Position numbers and translations under genes: made by a program. The notes under the pieces are model-generated. The model ran no database searches. It was not told where the DNA came from and saw only the letters and a program-made list of their open reading frames with translations. This document shows positions 10,646 through 22,988 of a stretch of 64,000 nucleotides of DNA, piece by piece. The DNA lies in NCBI GenBank assembly GCA_022559845.1, contig CM040128.1, forward strand, positions 269,706,698-269,770,697, in the 5' to 3' direction. Each line of letters begins with the position of its first letter. Position 1 is the stretch's first letter. This DNA is from Amorphophallus konjac. Lineage: Eukaryota > Streptophyta > Magnoliopsida > Alismatales > Araceae.

Positions 10646-11465
10646 TGATAGCACAACTGAAAATCGGAGTTCGGGTTCCTCTCAAACTCAAAACACCAGT
10701 CGAATCCAAACCCGGTCAACTCGAATCCAAACTGAACCCGAATCCTCCTCCTCCACATCCACATAGGAAGAAATAGACTATCATTGTCTCCACCGAATTC
10801 TAGGAGCTCTTTCTGATAATCTATATGATTTATATTATAACTCAAAAGTGCTACCGAACTTTGGGACACCTTAGAAGCCAAATATGGTCTAGATGATGCC
10901 GGTATCAAGCAGTTCAAAGCATCAGACTTTAACAAATTTAAATTTGTGGATAATAAACCTATGAATGAACAAATCCATGAGTATGAAAATCTAGTTCACG
11001 AACTAAAAGCTAATGAATCACAGCTTGATGAATCCTTCCAAATAGCATGTTTATTAGACAAGCTACCTCCCTCTTGATCTGATTTCACCAGGACCCTTAG
11101 TCATACCCAAGGTATTCTAACCTTAACCCAATTGTTCGCGTCAATAAGAATAGAAGAACAACATAAGTTAAGGGAAACTGCTACTCAAAATAACCAGCCC
11201 AAAGCCAACATGGTAGAAAGTAAAACACAAAAAACATCACAAAAAGTCGTTTCCTCCGAAACATAAAAACTTCAAGAAAAATTATCAACACTTTAACAAA
11301 AATAATAACAAACCACAAAATTCCAACAAACAAAATGAAAAGCCAAATGAGAATGATGAGGAGCGATGCTGCTATGTATGCGGTCGGACCAACCATCTCG
11401 CTTACCAATGCTACTTTCGAAAGAAATCTACTAGAAAGGTGAAGGACAATAGTCCTCCTCCAACT
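10646..11465 (+). pseudogene. Copia gag, C-terminal part with zinc knuckle
   Basis: This continues the gag frame after the nested element. Recognisable stretches are EEIDYHCLHRILGALSDNLY and later MNEQIHEYENLVHELKANES. The CCHC knuckle is CYVCGRTNHLAYQC (C-x2-C-x4-H-x4-C) at about 11365-11410. Stops occur before EEIDYH and at DKLPPS(stop)SDF, and there are frame changes near 11245. The product would have been the nucleocapsid of the element. Confidence 0.85.
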
Positions 11466-11569
11466 GGCCCTCAAGTCAACATGGTGACTGATGGCGCTGG
11501 TGCATCAGAGCCAGCATTTAGGTCAGTTCTCTCAAACCCCGAAGTGAACTTACCAATTTGCCCATTGAT

Positions 11570-11860
11570 TAGTGGATTGATACCGGAGCTAATATCCATG
11601 TTTGTGCTAATCGCTCCTGGTTTTCCACTTATCAGGACTCAGGTGCAGGAGCTGTGATGATGGGGAATAATGGGAAGTGCTAGGGATAGGAAGAGTCGAT
11701 CTGGAGTTGACTTCATGAAAGACTTTGACCCTTCACGGCGTTTACCACGTTCAGGCATAACCTCATTAGTGGATCCCTTCTAGTAGAACAAGGTTATAAA
11801 CTTATGTTTGAGTCGAATAAAGTTGTAATAACCAAAGGCTTATCTTTTATTGGAAAATGA
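11570..11860 (+). pseudogene. Copia aspartic protease remnant
   Basis: The frame reads WIDTGANIHVCANRSWF, with the catalytic DTGA triplet and the copia-typical spacing to RSWF, then GAGAVMMGNNG. Downstream the frame is lost around 11690-11860, though LISGSLLVEQGYKLMF-like sequence is still readable across frames. Confidence 0.75.
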
Positions 11861-11863
11861 TTT

Positions 11864-12253
11864 ATGCGTGATGGACTTTTCAAATTAAATGTGTGTACCT
11901 CTTCCTTTAGTAAACAATCCACTGTGTTAAATGTTGAATCATCTTCTGTTTGGCATTCAAGATTGGGTCATGTAAACTACAACTCAATTAAAAGACTAAT
12001 GCGACTAAACTTAATTCTAAAAATGGATATTCAACACCATGAAAAATGTGAAATTTTTGTAGAAGCTAAATTGTCCAAACAACCATTTAAAACTGTAGAT
12101 AGAGATAGTGATATTTTAGAATTAATACATAGTGATGTATGTGACTCTGGGAGAGTGTCTAGGGGAGGTAACAAATACTTTGTAATCTTCATTGATGATA
12201 TGTCAAAATATTGCTATCTTTATCTAATTAAAACTAAAGATGAACAGACACTT
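11864..12253 (+). pseudogene. Copia GAG-pre-integrase and integrase N-terminus
   Basis: An uninterrupted stretch reads SSVWHSRLGHVNYNSIKRL (GAG-pre-integrase, HSRLGH) and then DILELIHSDVCDSG, containing the first catalytic Asp of integrase, followed by YFVIFIDDMSKYCYLYLI. It ends abruptly after KTKDEQT, where the sequence jumps to the RNase H tail. Normally the D,D-35-E core and RT follow, so this is an internal deletion product. Confidence 0.85.
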
Positions 12254-12410
12254 AAAAGTGAGACATAAATCAATAAGGGATAAAATGAAGCAACAACTGA
12301 TTGCTTTAAACTTTGTGAAATCAGAAAGAAACTTGGCAGATGTCTTTACAAAAGGCTTGTCTAGAATCGTGATTCTAGAAGCATCGAGGGGGATGGGATT
12401 GAGCCCATAA
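12254..12410 (+). pseudogene. Copia RNase H C-terminal tail
   Basis: In the frame shifted by one base from the preceding block the sequence reads VRHKSIRDKMKQQLIAL, then SERNLADVFTKGLSR and SRGMGLSP. ADxFTKGLSR and the GMGL tail are typical of the very end of copia pol. The junction with the integrase fragment at about 12253 marks a deletion of over 2 kb relative to a standard element. Confidence 0.85.
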
Positions 12411-12954
12411 AAGAAAAAAAAAAGTTACCACGGCGGCAACCCAACCTCACGGAGGTTCAATGGGTAGAAACAAACTTGATAGGTAACTTGGGAGAGCACT
12501 AATAATTTATGTTCTCATCCCTATGGCGCTAGTGCTCATTTAAAAGCAAGTGGTAAGGGTGAGTGCTATACTCTTAATGAATCCAAGACCCAAGTGGCAG
12601 GAAGGTTACCTTGCTTCCATCCTTTGTAGGATTCACCGACATGTGTGGAGTCGTGAGGCCGCGACTGTGAAAATGTGAGCTATTTTCTAAAACACACATG
12701 AGATACCTGCGCAAGGCCATTAATAGTGCAACCCGCTTAGAATCTCAATCTATCTATACTATGTGTGAATTTGGGGGAGTCTGATCAATGGGACCTGGTT
12801 CAAGGTCTAGTCCACCAAGCGCTCCCACAGACAACACCAAATATCACTAAGTAGAAATTCAAACCGAAAGGTATTTTCACCTACTGCATAGTAGAAGGTA
12901 CTCAGCAACATTTTCTTTTATATACTTACTTTATAAGATTTGAAGGTTTTAAAT

Positions 12955-12966
12955 CATGCGGGGGAT
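12955..12966 (+). other. Polypurine tract of copia element
   Basis: A GCGGGGGA run lies directly before the LTR start TGTTAACG. It is the expected plus-strand priming site for reverse transcription. Confidence 0.7.
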
Positions 12967-13511
12967 TGTTAACGCGCCGTGCTTATTATGGTGATTTAAA
13001 AACCTTCCCAAAACGCACAGATTCGTCCGTTGAAGCTTTAACACGTCCGTTTCGGACGTTACCTCTTAAACGGACGAAAATGCATCCGTGGATCCATCGG
13101 TTTCTATGTTTTGAAGGGTTACTATAACCCTATAAATAGACCACCGAGGGTGGTCATCCGGACACAACATACACATCATTTCTTCCATCTTTCTCTCACG
13201 GTTCCCATCTGAAAGCTCTTCTTTTAGTTGTTCTTATTTTGATTTTGCTGAGTACTTGTGAGATAGATCGTGTTCATAAAATTCTTCTGGAGGACGTGCC
13301 GAAAGAAGAATGGGTGTCGCCTACCCGGGGTCGTCGTATCTCTAGGAGATCATTGTCACGAGAACCGCACGTCGGCCGGCAATAAACTCTCTTAGTTCAG
13401 CGACATCGCGCTTCGATCAAAAGGCTACGCTTTCTTAAATCTCTTGATTTATATTTTAGATCTAATTAACTTGTTGTTTAGTTTTTGTTATATTCAGCAA
13501 TATTTCCAACA
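12967..13511 (+). repeat. Copia 3' LTR (545 bp)
   Basis: It begins TGTTAACGCG after a polypurine tract and ends TATTTCCAACA, giving TGTT/AACA terminal inversion. The interior has CTATAAATAG at about 13131, a good TATA candidate. The matching 5' LTR survives only as the 45-bp piece at 5276-5320. Confidence 0.85.
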
Positions 13512-15264
13512 TATCATCCTCTTTCTTGACAGTGGCCTCTCTGCAAGCATTATTCTACTTAAAAAAAAGGAAGATCCTGCTAGCATTGATCTCCTATGAT
13601 CACTAGGCAAGCAGGCACCTGCAATCACAGCTATTGTCATGCACTTTGCTTGCCCTAACTCCATCACGTCTGTCTATATATGCCTTAACATTGTTTGCAT
13701 AGTCTTGCTCACCTTGCAAAGCCCAAATCCTCCCTCTGACCTTGTAAATATCTCTTTCTGTGCATTCCCTAACATCCTCCCTCTGACCTTACAAAGCCCA
13801 AATCCCTTCCCTTCACACCTCTCCCTCTGCATGCCATTAGCTCTCTTTTTTTCTTTCAGGTTGATAACATCAGTACTAGCACAATATATAGTTTTAATTT
13901 GTGAACTCTTCTTAGTAGCTTAAAAAGAAAATGTCATTTGCTTGTCTTCAATCAATATTTTTTTCTTCTACTATTTTGAGTTTAATATTTGTGCTTCAGA
14001 CTATAAACATTTTTGTCCATGTGATAGTACGATGAGATTGATAGATGATTTGCACTAGCCTGATCACTAAGTCTCTTTTTCTAGTGTGGACAGTGCCTAC
14101 TCTGCGTCACCAGTAGAGATTATCAAGACAACTAATTTCGACAGATGTGCACCTTTTAAGGTGAAGATAGAGACTATATATTGTACTAATTAGATGTACC
14201 ATGTTATTTACTTCTGTTCTATGCAAAAACTTTTCTACATTACGTAAGTTAAATGTCTGGCTTTAAAATTCCTTCTTGTGTTTACAATATTGTACTAGTT
14301 GATAGGTGAAGCACAAGTATAGAATTGCTCCATCTTTTGTTGAAGTTGTTGACTGTTCTATTCCACCAAGTTACTGCTTGGCCCTCCCCTTTTACTACTT
14401 TCCTCTTTCAATTTTAGGACAACTTTCTACAAGTTCATGAGGATGCCCTCCCCTTGTTCTAATTCTTGTAGGATAACCTTCTACCCATGTTTAGTTTAGG
14501 CTTAGACTATTGTCGTATATCGATTCTAATAATGTTAAAAAGGTCAACAGAAAGTGAGAAGGGTATCAGTCAATAGCATATATTAAAAATGTTAGTGAAT
14601 TGCTCCACATTATTGATTAATGGCAGGATTGATTTTGTCAACAATCTTATTGTTAAGGGTGGGAGAATCGTGTGGGCTAACCCATTGCCCAACTGATCCC
14701 AACTCAAACTCATTCTTGACAATATTGGGTTGACCCTAGGCTATAAAATAATTTGAACTAACTATGGGCCACCTATCTTTGAATTTGAGCCCAATCTGTC
14801 CTAACCTTCAAGCTTGCTAAACCATGCATGATTAGCATTGGGAAACTATTTCCTCTCCATGAAAGCTGATGTAAATCATGTTAATCTTGGTTAATAGTTT
14901 GTACCATGTGTTTTTGGCACATGTGCATTGATGTTTCACCATGTCTATTTATCATGATGTGAATTTAATAAGAGGTGAGGACGATGGATTGGCGGTGGAT
15001 GGACAAGTCGAGGTATCTGTTGGAGATAAGTACCTATTTGTTTCATTTACTTGGGAATAGGTAATTAGTTGACATCTTATGTACATGTTTACCTGTGTAG
15101 GGATGCAAAGAAATACCATGACAATGTAGACGAGTTTATTCAATTTGCATTTGGGGATGTTCCTGATATTCAGACAATCAAATGTCCATATATATATACA
15201 CTGTGCATGTGTTGACAGATAGGATAAAGAGATAGTAAGACAACATTTACATTTGGGGATGTTC
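13512..15264. other. Unassigned intergenic DNA
   Basis: AT-rich sequence without a recognisable gene or element. A 14-bp direct repeat, ATTTGGGGATGTTC, occurs at about 15147 and 15249. It flanks about 88 bp and could be a small insertion footprint or chance. Confidence 0.4.
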
Positions 15265-15905
15265 TTCCCCATCCTCCTCTCTGCCTCTCCTTCTTCTACT
15301 CCTTTCCTCCTCTTCTTTCTCTAAGCTTCTCTCCTTTTTTTCCTCCTCTCCTTTTCTTCTCTCTTTTCTCTGTTCTTCACCTCTAATCCGGAGCCCCTAT
15401 TCTGGGGGTCGCACCCCGTCTCCACTTCCCTCTCCCATTTTCCTCTTTCTTTCCCTCCTTTCTTCTTCCTCCTCATCATCTAGGCTTCTTCTCATCTCCT
15501 TTCTCCTTCTTCTCTCCCCCTTTTCTCTCCCTCCTCCGTCTTCCGCTTCCCCCACCGTTTTCTTTATTCTCGTCAGCTGTGTCCTTACTCCTCTCTTTCC
15601 CGCCACCGTGTCTGACCTCTTCTCTCTCCCTTCTCTTCTTTTTCTCCCCACCGTGTCGGTCTCTCTCTCTCTCCCTTCGCGGTGCCTCCGTTTCCTCTTC
15701 TGTCTTCCCCCTCGTCCGTATCATCTCTGCCGTCTCCTCTCTGCTCCCTCGCATCTCATCTCTCTCCCATCTCTTCTCTCTCTCTCCCCCCCTCTTCTCA
15801 TACACACGCACACACACTTCTATTTTTTGTTGTCATCTCTCTTTCTCCGCCACCTCTCTCTCTTTCTCTCTCCTTCTCTTTCTACCCTTTCTCTCTCTAA
15901 ATATC
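15265..15905. repeat. CT-rich low-complexity tract
   Basis: Nearly pure CTTCTC/CTCTCT on the + strand for about 640 bp with a short CACACA run at about 15803. Serine/leucine-rich frames through it are compositional artefacts. Confidence 0.8.
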
Positions 15906-16376
15906 CCTCTAAAACTCCCTTACGCGGCGGTGTCTATACCGAGTTGGGTGGCTCTCAAAGGCTCAAGGACGTGGGCGATGGCATCTTTATCCTTTTCCGG
16001 CTACATCTTCTTCCCTTTCTCTTTATTTTTAGTTTTAGTTAGATTTTATTTGGGGAGTTGTATTTTTTATTTTTTGACATATTGTAAACATTTTATTTTT
16101 AGTAATAAAAATTAGTTAGTGTGATTTTCTCTCTCTATCTCTTATTCTCTCTCTATTTCTTCTTTCCCTCTCTCTATATATTTCTCTCTTTTAACTCTCC
16201 ATATTTCTTTAGGTAGATTTATTTTCTCGTAATTTTAAATTCCAAAGTCAAAAAATCATTTGATAATTTTTCTTTAAAAAAATACAAAGTTTTCAACTTT
16301 AGAATTCTAACTTCTCTGTGAGATCGACCAGTACTTGCCACTACGTTCATATTTTTAATTTCTTGTGCGAGTGCGA
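15906..16376. other. Unassigned AT-rich DNA
   Basis: Nothing definite. The stretch GATCGACC...TACTTGCCACTACG (about 16322-16346) recalls the 3' part of some large plant gypsy LTRs, but no terminus or partner LTR could be found. Confidence 0.25.
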
Positions 16377-16597
16377 AATTTTTGAAATTGAGTGCACGGT
16401 GTTTTTAATATCGAGCATCGTATCATATCAAGCTGCATTGTTCCTTGGTGCATAAAAGTAAGTTGATCGTCTCTATCATTAGAAGGAATTTTTGAAATTG
16501 AGTGCGCGGTATTTTTAATGATGAGCATCGGCTCATATCAAGCTGCATTGTTCCTTGGTGCATAAAAGTAAGCTAATCGTCTCTGCCATTAGGAGGA
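16377..16597. repeat. 110-bp tandem duplication
   Basis: Two adjacent copies of about 110 bp start at TTTTTGAAATTGAGTGC (near 16379 and 16489) and share CAAGCTGCATTGTTCCTTGG. They differ at about ten positions. Confidence 0.8.
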
Positions 16598-17754
16598 GTG
16601 CTAAGATGAGTGTTGGCTGATTAGAGAAGCTTGAGTGGAGGGTCAGTGAGCTGCAAGGACCATAAATGAGGTAAGGTGTGATAAGCCAACATGTTATGTT
16701 TTAGATTATCTTTGTACTATATGTTGATATTAAAAGTTAAATTTTGTACGAGAAAAACACGGACCTCACTTGAGGGGACTGATCAAAGACTAATGAAGAA
16801 GACATCATGGTTAAGGCTTAGTGCGTTCAGTCCCCCAGACATTAATGCATGATTAGAACCCACATTCAACATAATGGTGGTAATATATGTGATCTGATTA
16901 TTATTATTTGTTCCTGATTAGTCATGAACCATAACTATTGTGCCATCATCTGTGCATGCAGTGGATGGGCATTACATATGTGGAAATGATACAAGAGATA
17001 AAACTGAAATAAACATATAGACTGTCATCAGAGAAGTTATTATTTGGTACTCGTTGTAGGCATCTGCTGTGAAAGATTATAGGATTAAAAACTAAAATAC
17101 CCTAAAAAAAATTAACTCCAACTGTAAGACGGTTTTGAGACGAGTAGACGGAATCGAATTTTCTTCCACTTGTTTCATATATGCGAAGCTACTGGGGATT
17201 ATAATTTTTTACCAATGAATAAAACGGTCTCTTGATCTGTTTTTCTATTCTTTCGACGTTTTCATGACGTTTTCATGAGATTCGGAAGATGGTAAAATTA
17301 AGCTTCATCAAACTCTCTTCCTTTTTATTCAGAACTCACCCATTTTTTGTTTCAAATGAACTGCTTCAGTGGACTATGTCATAGGAATTTGTATTTATCC
17401 ATCACAGTCTTCCTCTACCCGTGCTGATCGTATAAAGACAATATTTGGATCTCGGTTTAATTACTAATTGAGCAATCCCCCCCCCGTCCTCCAAAAAAAA
17501 AAACAAAAAAAAATGGTCAAGTCAGCAGCAGCTGGTCCGGGGAATTAGGAGGTATATATCCCGTGTCTGATCCTCCATGCCCTAGGCTAACTGGGCCAAA
17601 CCAAAAGTTCTTGGGCCGAGAATCGATCCCTTCCGTCTATTGGGCCGCTGTGTAGGTAGGCCGACGAGTTAAAAGCTTCCGGAGCTCATGGGCCGAGCTC
17701 ATGAAATGTTGTGAATTCCATGGTTTACATGCATGTTTTCCGGCCATGTCTCGT
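16598..17754. other. Unassigned intergenic DNA
   Basis: AT-rich sequence with a C-run and A-run near 17477-17510. No frame with coding character, no paired element ends. Confidence 0.4.
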
Positions 17755-18493
17755 TGAAGAGCCATCTGTTATGTGACGAGCATGCGGATCCTATTGGTCA
17801 GCTGGATCATCGGAAGATTTTATAGATTTTGATATTTTTTTCTGTTTTCTTTAATTCAGAGGTCACTGTTACAACGGTCGAATGAGCGTTATTGGAAGTC
17901 TGTTATAACCTTTGGAGAATGGTTTAAGTGGTTTGCGGCCAGCTCATTGTGGTCTGGCAGTTCAGATGCTCTGTAAAACATATAAATATAGATAATGAGA
18001 AGCCCAGAAGGGTAGATTAGATCCTGGAATATATCCCTCTCTCAGATTACTTCTTCTTCCTTCCTTCCTTCCTTCTTTCTTCTAGCCTGTTCTTCTTATC
18101 CGTCCTCTGAATTCGTCAAGAACAGTAGAACACATCCCTGTTCTACTTGCAGATCTCTCAGGCGGCGGCATCATACCTCAGAGCTCTTCCAGCAGAGGCT
18201 TCGATCCTCATGATCATCTAATGAAGTTCTAGAATCGGTGGACACCGCTGACACTTGCTCCTATTTTGGTTGATGGATTCGCAACGCCAGTACGTTGTAT
18301 ATTCTTCCTAATTTTTTCACTCGCTGTTGTACGGATCTTCTGTTTCTTCTGTACGTACACCTTGCATAAATACTACAAGTAATCAATGAAAGAAATTATG
18401 CCATTCTCCAGACTCCAACTCCTCTCTATTTTCTACGGTATCCACCTACATCGATCATCCCTGTTTTCTTCACCTCTATTTCTCTTCTCTTCA
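17755..18493 (+). repeat. Copia 5' LTR (739 bp)
   Basis: Ends TGAAGAG...CTCTTCA form a perfect 7-bp inversion, and the right end abuts the primer-binding site. A TATA-like ACATATAAATATAG lies at about 17977-17990. A TTCC microsatellite is near 18056. Confidence 0.75.
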
Positions 18494-18505
18494 TGGCATC
18501 AGAGC
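18494..18505 (+). other. tRNA-iMet primer-binding site
   Basis: TGGCATCAGAGC differs by one base from the usual plant copia site TGGTATCAGAGC and follows the LTR directly. Confidence 0.75.
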
Positions 18506-19567
18506 AGCCGACCAACGTCCCTCCCATGGCCTCCAAATCTGTGTTGACAGCATTTCTAGCTATCTCCTCATTCACTGCCTCTGAAGTTCTTCTCCCAAAT
18601 ACGGAGGCCGCTGGTGCATCCACCCATCGGCCCGGTAAACGCTGATCTCTCCACGTCGGTGGCTGATCACCCATGCCACCACCATCAGACCGCACCCTCT
18701 ACTGCCCACGACAGCCAGTGCATCTGTTTGATCTTTATCTCTCCCTCCTCTCATCTCTCTTGCCAATTCTCAAAACCCCATCTCTATCAACTTGCAGCAA
18801 GCAAGCTACCACCTGTGGAGTGCATAGGTAACCATTCGCACTTCGTGGGCGTCATTTGCTTGGTTTTATATTGATGGCACTATGCCATGCCAACCAAGTC
18901 TTCTCCCAAATTTCTCTGGTGCCCAAGTTACAGTGAACCCTTTCCACCTTCAATGACAGCAGCATGATCAACTTCCATTAGTTTGGCTGTTATATATTCA
19001 CCTTGTCTCCCTCTGCTCTTGGACAAGTTATGGCAGCCAAGACTAGTAAGTAAAGAGTCATGGGATTTGCTAGCAAGTCCTTACGCCACGACCTCACGCA
19101 CACGAGAATAATCTGAAGAGAATCAATGACAACTCAATTATTTCCCCTTTAAGAATTATTTTGTATTTTAGGAACCTTGTGATTTAGTGGCCAGGTAACT
19201 TGGAAGGCCTTGTACAGATCTAATCTTCAAACCAGTATATAATGCAAGGCAGACTGACCCTATTGGGGCAGGTTGCTCTTATTTCTTTTCCCTTCCCACA
19301 TGGTATTTGATAAGACTCCCATGGAGTCTCATGCAAAGTCCAGTCCGGTTTGGACTCTCTCACCACCCCAGGATAGCATCTTGTTGGTTTGATTGCTCGA
19401 GGACTCTTCAGAAGATATCTTCTATTTGTTGTATTCATGCTAGGAGTCTTCCAATTGTAATCCTGCAGGACGCTGTGCCTATTGTATATATTGGGATCCC
19501 ACAGTTGGGGATCGCAAGAGAGAACGTGCACACAGATTTCTGTTCCTGTGTGTGTGTTGTCACTGTA

Positions 19568-20465
19568 GACTTTTCAAGCGTAATCCCGACGGGTCCATTG
19601 ATCGTCACAAAGCTCGTCTCGTGGCCAAAGGGTTTTAATAGCAACTCGGTATTGATTTCACTGATACCTTTAGTCCCATCATTAAAATCGCTACTGTGTA
19701 CCTTATCCTTTCTCTTGTTGTGTCCTTCGGGTGGCTTGTTCATCGATTAGACGTCTCTAATGCATTCCTTCCGTGGTTTCAGCGGTTGAGCTCTCGTCTT
19801 CTTGCTCTTGGTTTTGTTGGTTCTTAGACAGACACATCTTTATTCTTTCTCCTGCGCCCCGGACTTACAATTTATCTACTTGTTTATGTTGATGACATTC
19901 TCGTCACCAAAACTAGTCCCTCCTTCATCGAATCCCTTATTGGCACCCTACACTCTGAATTCTATATAAGGGATTTAGGTCCAGCTCATTATTTCCTTGG
20001 AATCCAGTTTCTTTCCCACCCGCATGGCTACCTCCTCTCTCAATCCAAATACATTATGGACATCCTACGTACGTCGGACAAAGATGGATGGTGCATGGCA
20101 TGTCTCCACACCCATGGCATCTGGTTCGGCGTCTACTCTCACTTCCTCTGCACGGCCCTTGGATGATCCTACCATGTATCACAATGCTGTTGGTGCTCTT
20201 CAGCGTGTCACTATTACTCGTCCCAATGTGGCTTTTTCCGTCAACCGGGTATGTCAGTTTATGGATGCTCTGACCGAAGATCACTGGTCTGCGGTTAAGC
20301 ACATCTTGCGTTATCTTAAGGGCACTATTTCTCATGGCTTGGTCATTTATCGGCAGCCTCCTCGCGTGTTTCATGCCTTTAGTGATGCTAACTGGGCCGA
20401 GTGCAGTCTTGATCGTCGATCCACTAGTGGCTATGCCATCTTTCTAGGCCACAACCTTATCTAGC
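19568..20465 (+). pseudogene. Copia reverse transcriptase/RNase H remnant
   Basis: Across several frames the sequence reads [43 protein letters not shown] (the YVDD catalytic motif), LGPAHYFLGIQF, ALQRVTITRPNVAFSVNRVC, HILRYLKGTISHG and DRRSTSGYAIFLG. These are in the normal RT to RNase H order. Stops after KARLVAKGF and frameshifts near 20095 rule out function. Confidence 0.9.
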
Positions 20466-21404
20466 CTCCTACTTCTCTACCCTCGACGCGAGACCACCGT
20501 ACTCCAGCCCCCCGCCACCACGTCACTCTTTTCCTCTCTCTTTCTTCCCTAATTGCAAACCTCACTATGAAAACTCCTTGGCACATAAGGATGCCCCCAC
20601 TGTTCATCATGTCCGGTGAGAACCTCTATAACAACCCCGGATCCGAGTATCGGAAAGAAACTAGCACAACCCGAATCCTGATCTACCACCCACGAGCCAC
20701 GGTGCTCGGAAGGGTTAACTAACGTTGTGAAAGTGCATCTGAATCTAAAATAAATATAGATTTTAAAGTGCAGGAATTAGAATTACATTTATTATAATTT
20801 ATAGTTCATAGTACAAGTTCAAAAAGTATAGTCTAAGAAAATAAAAGTACACAGTCTCGGGAAACATCCCGGCTCAAGCACACTGACAGTTATAAAACTC
20901 CACATGCACCACATCTAACCTCGGAATCACGAGGAGGAATATTGTACCTAAAAGAAAAGGGGTGAGTCTCATCTTATTGACTTAGTAGGGATCCCGTGGA
21001 TCCCACCACACTAAACAACAGCAACAATAATAACTAATAACAACAATAACAACGGTGAGCAAGTAACTAGTGGAAAGTAAAGCACGCCATCGCCCCAGGC
21101 CTCACGTAGGCAACACGACACCTCAAGTGCCAGGGGAAAACCACGATCAGAAGTAAACCAGCGCTACGAACCCGTAGTCGAGAACGCCATTACCACACCG
21201 TCACAGATACGCTACCTCGATCACTGGGAGGGCCATGCACGACTTCGCCGTCGGTAGGCTCAACCTTTGTCGGCATGGCAGAGAGACTCACATGCACACG
21301 ACACGCCCACACATACTTCACACACACACACACACTTTGCAATATTTGGACTAGCTGGGGTCTGTGCTCTTTAACACGGTGTCCGAACCCCTAACCACGC
21401 GTGT

Positions 21405-21620
21405 ACATACTAGATAGACTCCTCAATGTCTAGGCCCTACAAGATCAGTTTTCCCCCAGCCCAAACTCAGGCTCCACAGTAGACAGACTCCTCAATGCCC
21501 ATTTTGAGAACGTAGACAGACTCCTCAATGCCTACATACATAGGGGCCCATGGCAACTAACTCGAAACTGTCTCACGGGAAAGCCCTCACCCTAGATAGA
21601 ATCCTCATCGTCTAGGGTTA
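21405..21620. repeat. TAGACAGACTCCTCAATGCC repeats inside the solo LTR
   Basis: Four spaced copies of TAGA(C/T)AGA(C/A)TCCTCA(A/T)(T/C)G(C/T)C at about 21412, 21481, 21515 and 21594. Confidence 0.65.
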
Positions 21621-21904
21621 CCACTAGGGGTGTCTCTCAAGGAAAAACGCAATTGGAATGGAAAATACTGGCTCACACACACGCACGGCCAAAACACGAT
21701 ATCACCCTAAGCCGCCACATAAGGACGGATGACGAAAACCAGCAATTGCTGGCCCTTTCAACTAATGTGGGAACGACCCTCCGCGGATATACCCATTCAC
21801 ATAGGAATGAGGCTCCGCGGATACATGAAATCTTGCGAGCACACAGAATCATGCTGGCACACCTTCCGCGAAGCACAGGGTCATAAGGGACCCTCAGAAA
21901 CTCA

Positions 21905-22215
21905 AAAAATGGGTCTGCCATAGTCTGGCTGCCAGAACTGCATGGGCAGCCACTCCTCTGGCCGTCCAACATACTTGGGACAGAGAGCACTGGCTGGCCA
22001 GAAAGCTGGTCGTCCAGACTGCTCTCTCCTGTGGGGCCACACAGTTAGTAGCCCAGCACAGCACTGGGTGGCCACATCCCTGGCCGCCCAAAAAGTTGGG
22101 CAGCCAGACACTTGGCTGCCTAACTAGGTACCAGCCCTGGGCAGCAAGATCCTTGGCCGCCCAATAGGGCAGTACATTTGATCCCTGATGGCCATCGATC
22201 TGGCTGCCTAACTGT
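21905..22215. repeat. Degenerate TGGCCGCC/CCAG repeats inside the solo LTR
   Basis: Repeated short motifs of the type (C/T)TGGC(C/T)G(C/T)C(C/T)A and GGGCAGCCA at 25-40 bp spacing. They generate spurious frames on both strands. Confidence 0.55.
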
Positions 22216-22988
22216 GGGGATTTCTAGACAAAACCTCAACCAGAGGTTCAAATCTAGGCCCCACACACCTCTAGCGAGGGGGAAAACAATGGGGAACCAC
22301 TCCCGAGCATCCATGGCACAAAATGGAAGAAATCTACCTATGAATCACGGCTTGGATCAATCAGAAACCATCTCACTTCCCCGAGCATGCTTGTTCCCAA
22401 ATTCAAAATATAACCCTTTCACGGCCTCACCTTGGCACGGAATCACGAGGAAATGACCAAGGAGGGTGTAGCATCCATCTCTCTCACACAAAGATTCCAC
22501 GCACCGAGATGCGCCAGAGATGTCGAATCCCACGTTTGTTCGTCATCCCCATGTCTGAACTAGCGGCCGCACCACCTCACGATCTCGCCCCCGATCTCGC
22601 CACGCGCCTCCACCGTTGCCCAACCACCTTGTCCCTCCACACTCGTCGTCAACTACCGGAGGAGGGAAAGAGAAGAGGAGAGAACGGTGGAGGGAGAGGA
22701 GAGAAATGAGAGAAGAGGGCGGAGGGGGTGGGGGTTTAAAAAGGATTTTAGATTTTTAGGTTTTAAAAATTTAGAAAATTATATTTAGAATTTTAAAATT
22801 TTGAAACTATATTTTTGACCTGAAAAAATTCTAAAAAAGGCGTGACCCACCTGTCGTGCCATCACGGGTCCAAAATATTTTTTATAATCATCGTTTGGTG
22901 ATCCGAACACCCATTATTTAAAATTTGAATATTCACGAACATGCTACGCAACCCGTGGAGACACATTCCGATGTCCGGAGTCATTACA

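Larger units (their letters stand above)
5661..13511 (+). mobile_element. Degenerate Ty1-copia retrotransposon (+), split by a large LTR
   Basis: The order is leader (5661-5787), gag start (5788-5920), nested element (5921-10645), rest of gag with zinc knuckle, protease, GAG-pre-integrase/integrase N-part, RNase H tail, polypurine tract and 3' LTR (12967-13511). Most of integrase and all of reverse transcriptase are missing at about 12253. In-frame stops occur in gag and protease. The left limit is uncertain because the 5' LTR is reduced to a displaced 45-bp scrap. It is non-autonomous and old. Confidence 0.85.
17755..20465 (+). mobile_element. Decayed Ty1-copia element with 5' LTR
   Basis: 5' LTR (17755-18493), primer-binding site (18494-18505), about 1 kb of unrecognised decayed sequence, then the C-terminal part of RT and RNase H (19568-20465). 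It stops inside RNase H after FLGHNLI and no 3' LTR follows, so it is 3'-truncated. Many stops and frameshifts are present. Confidence 0.8.
20627..22988. mobile_element. Solo LTR, gypsy-like (2.36 kb)
   Basis: The left end TATAACAACCCCGGA and right end TCCGGAGTCATTACA are imperfect inverted repeats. Allowing one mutation at the left (TGTAAC), these are typical plant gypsy LTR ends. Flanks ACCTC (20622-20626) and ACTTC (22989-22993) are a probable 5-bp duplication with one mismatch. No coding region is inside. Confidence 0.6.

Noticed and set aside
15476..16115. Serine/leucine and arginine/glutamate frames around 15.5-16.1 kb
   Set aside because: CT-rich low complexity, open on both strands for compositional reasons.
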